Positions 34,428 to 34,637 of a DNA stretch of 34,637 nucleotides are shown piece after piece. Location of the stretch: positions 1 to 34,637 of the forward strand of contig CALZJQ010000013.1 in NCBI GenBank assembly GCA_945787895.1, written 5' to 3'. Position 1 is the stretch's first letter. The number at the start of each line of letters is the position of its first letter. The notes beneath the pieces were generated by a model, which worked only from the letters and a program-made list of their open reading frames with translations, was not told the DNA's origin and did not search any database. The DNA is from an uncultured Prevotella sp. (lineage in GTDB: Bacteria > Bacteroidota > Bacteroidia > Bacteroidales > Bacteroidaceae). Both the position numbers and the translations under genes were made by a program.

Positions 34428-34509
34428 CCGTTGTTTTAATGCCAGTCTTCAGGGGATTATCCCGACAAGTTACTTTCCCAGCTTCGGGAAGCAGGAGGGG
34501 CACTATGGG

Positions 34510-34637
34510 CTACATCCTGCTTACTATCCAGTAATCCACACTTGACGCCTCTCGCGCCCATTTGCCGAGTTGCGCCTCCAGTCCGTCGGCAATGGCTGCC
34601 GAGCAGATGTTCTCATAGTTGGTGACTATCTGGAATG
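34510..34637 (-). CDS. C-terminal fragment of an unidentified protein, cut by the window edge
   Basis: The last 41 codons of a minus-strand frame are visible and end in TAG at 34510-34512. They read FQIVTNYENICSAAIADGLE and then AQLGKWAREASSVDYWIVSR followed by Met. I do not recognise the family. The composition is protein-like, and the terminator at 34387-34427 is at the right place to end this transcript. The rest of the gene lies beyond the window. Confidence 0.6.
   Translation of the reverse strand, partial: FQIVTNYENICSAAIADGLEAQLGKWAREASSVDYWIVSRM

Overview
The window looks like chromosomal DNA of a Bacteroidales bacterium, most likely a member of the Prevotellaceae. Several things point there: a TonB-dependent receptor with a carboxypeptidase-regulatory-like N-terminal domain, an S46 dipeptidyl-peptidase, a Bacteroidetes-style large signal peptidase I, an acpP-fabF-rnc gene order, and a pectate lyase ending in a sorting-type C-terminal domain. 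No Shine-Dalgarno motifs are evident, and many genes are preceded by the Bacteroidetes promoter pattern (TTTG, 19-21 nt, TAnnTTTG). I see no rRNA, tRNA, CRISPR array, prophage or transposase gene.

Layout. From 1 to 2642 (minus) lies a TonB-dependent receptor cut by the left edge. Between it and a divergent secreted endonuclease/phosphatase-fold protein (3195-4298) is a 322-bp segment bounded by perfect 21-bp inverted repeats. This segment contains a promoter-like sequence and several hairpins. Then follow dusB and a GH43-type glycosidase (overlapping by 4 nt), a lipoprotein metallophosphoesterase overlapping an unknown probable outer-membrane protein, and on the minus strand an S46 dipeptidyl-peptidase (DPP7-like), pnp and a SAM-dependent methyltransferase. 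A three-part pectate lyase (14685-16976) is followed by about 900 bp that is mostly structured non-coding DNA but hides a 46-residue minus-strand ORF with its own promoter. The right half is mainly housekeeping on the plus strand: ruvB, coaD, ybeY, a GNAT-like protein, parE, a C-terminal processing protease, acpP-fabF-rnc, dapB-lepB-dacB and rnr. A 41-codon tail of an unidentified minus-strand gene touches the right edge.

The genes serve cell-envelope work (TonB receptor, lepB, dacB, ctp), plant-pectin and protein breakdown (pectate lyase, GH43, S46 peptidase), fatty-acid and lysine/cell-wall synthesis (acpP, fabF, dapB), DNA topology and repair (parE, ruvB) and RNA processing (pnp, rnc, rnr, ybeY, dusB).

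The most unusual content is non-coding. First, the inverted-repeat-bounded promoter segment upstream of the TonB receptor is a candidate phase-variable switch. Second, seven intergenic spaces, plus one half-remnant, hold long imperfect hairpins. Their 5' arm is G/T-rich and their 3' arm A/C-rich, and both are built mostly from degenerate 6-8-nt tandem units. The sequence differs from locus to locus but the architecture is the same. Two of the loops are recognisably homologous but lie in opposite orientation. I do not know a described element that matches this family.
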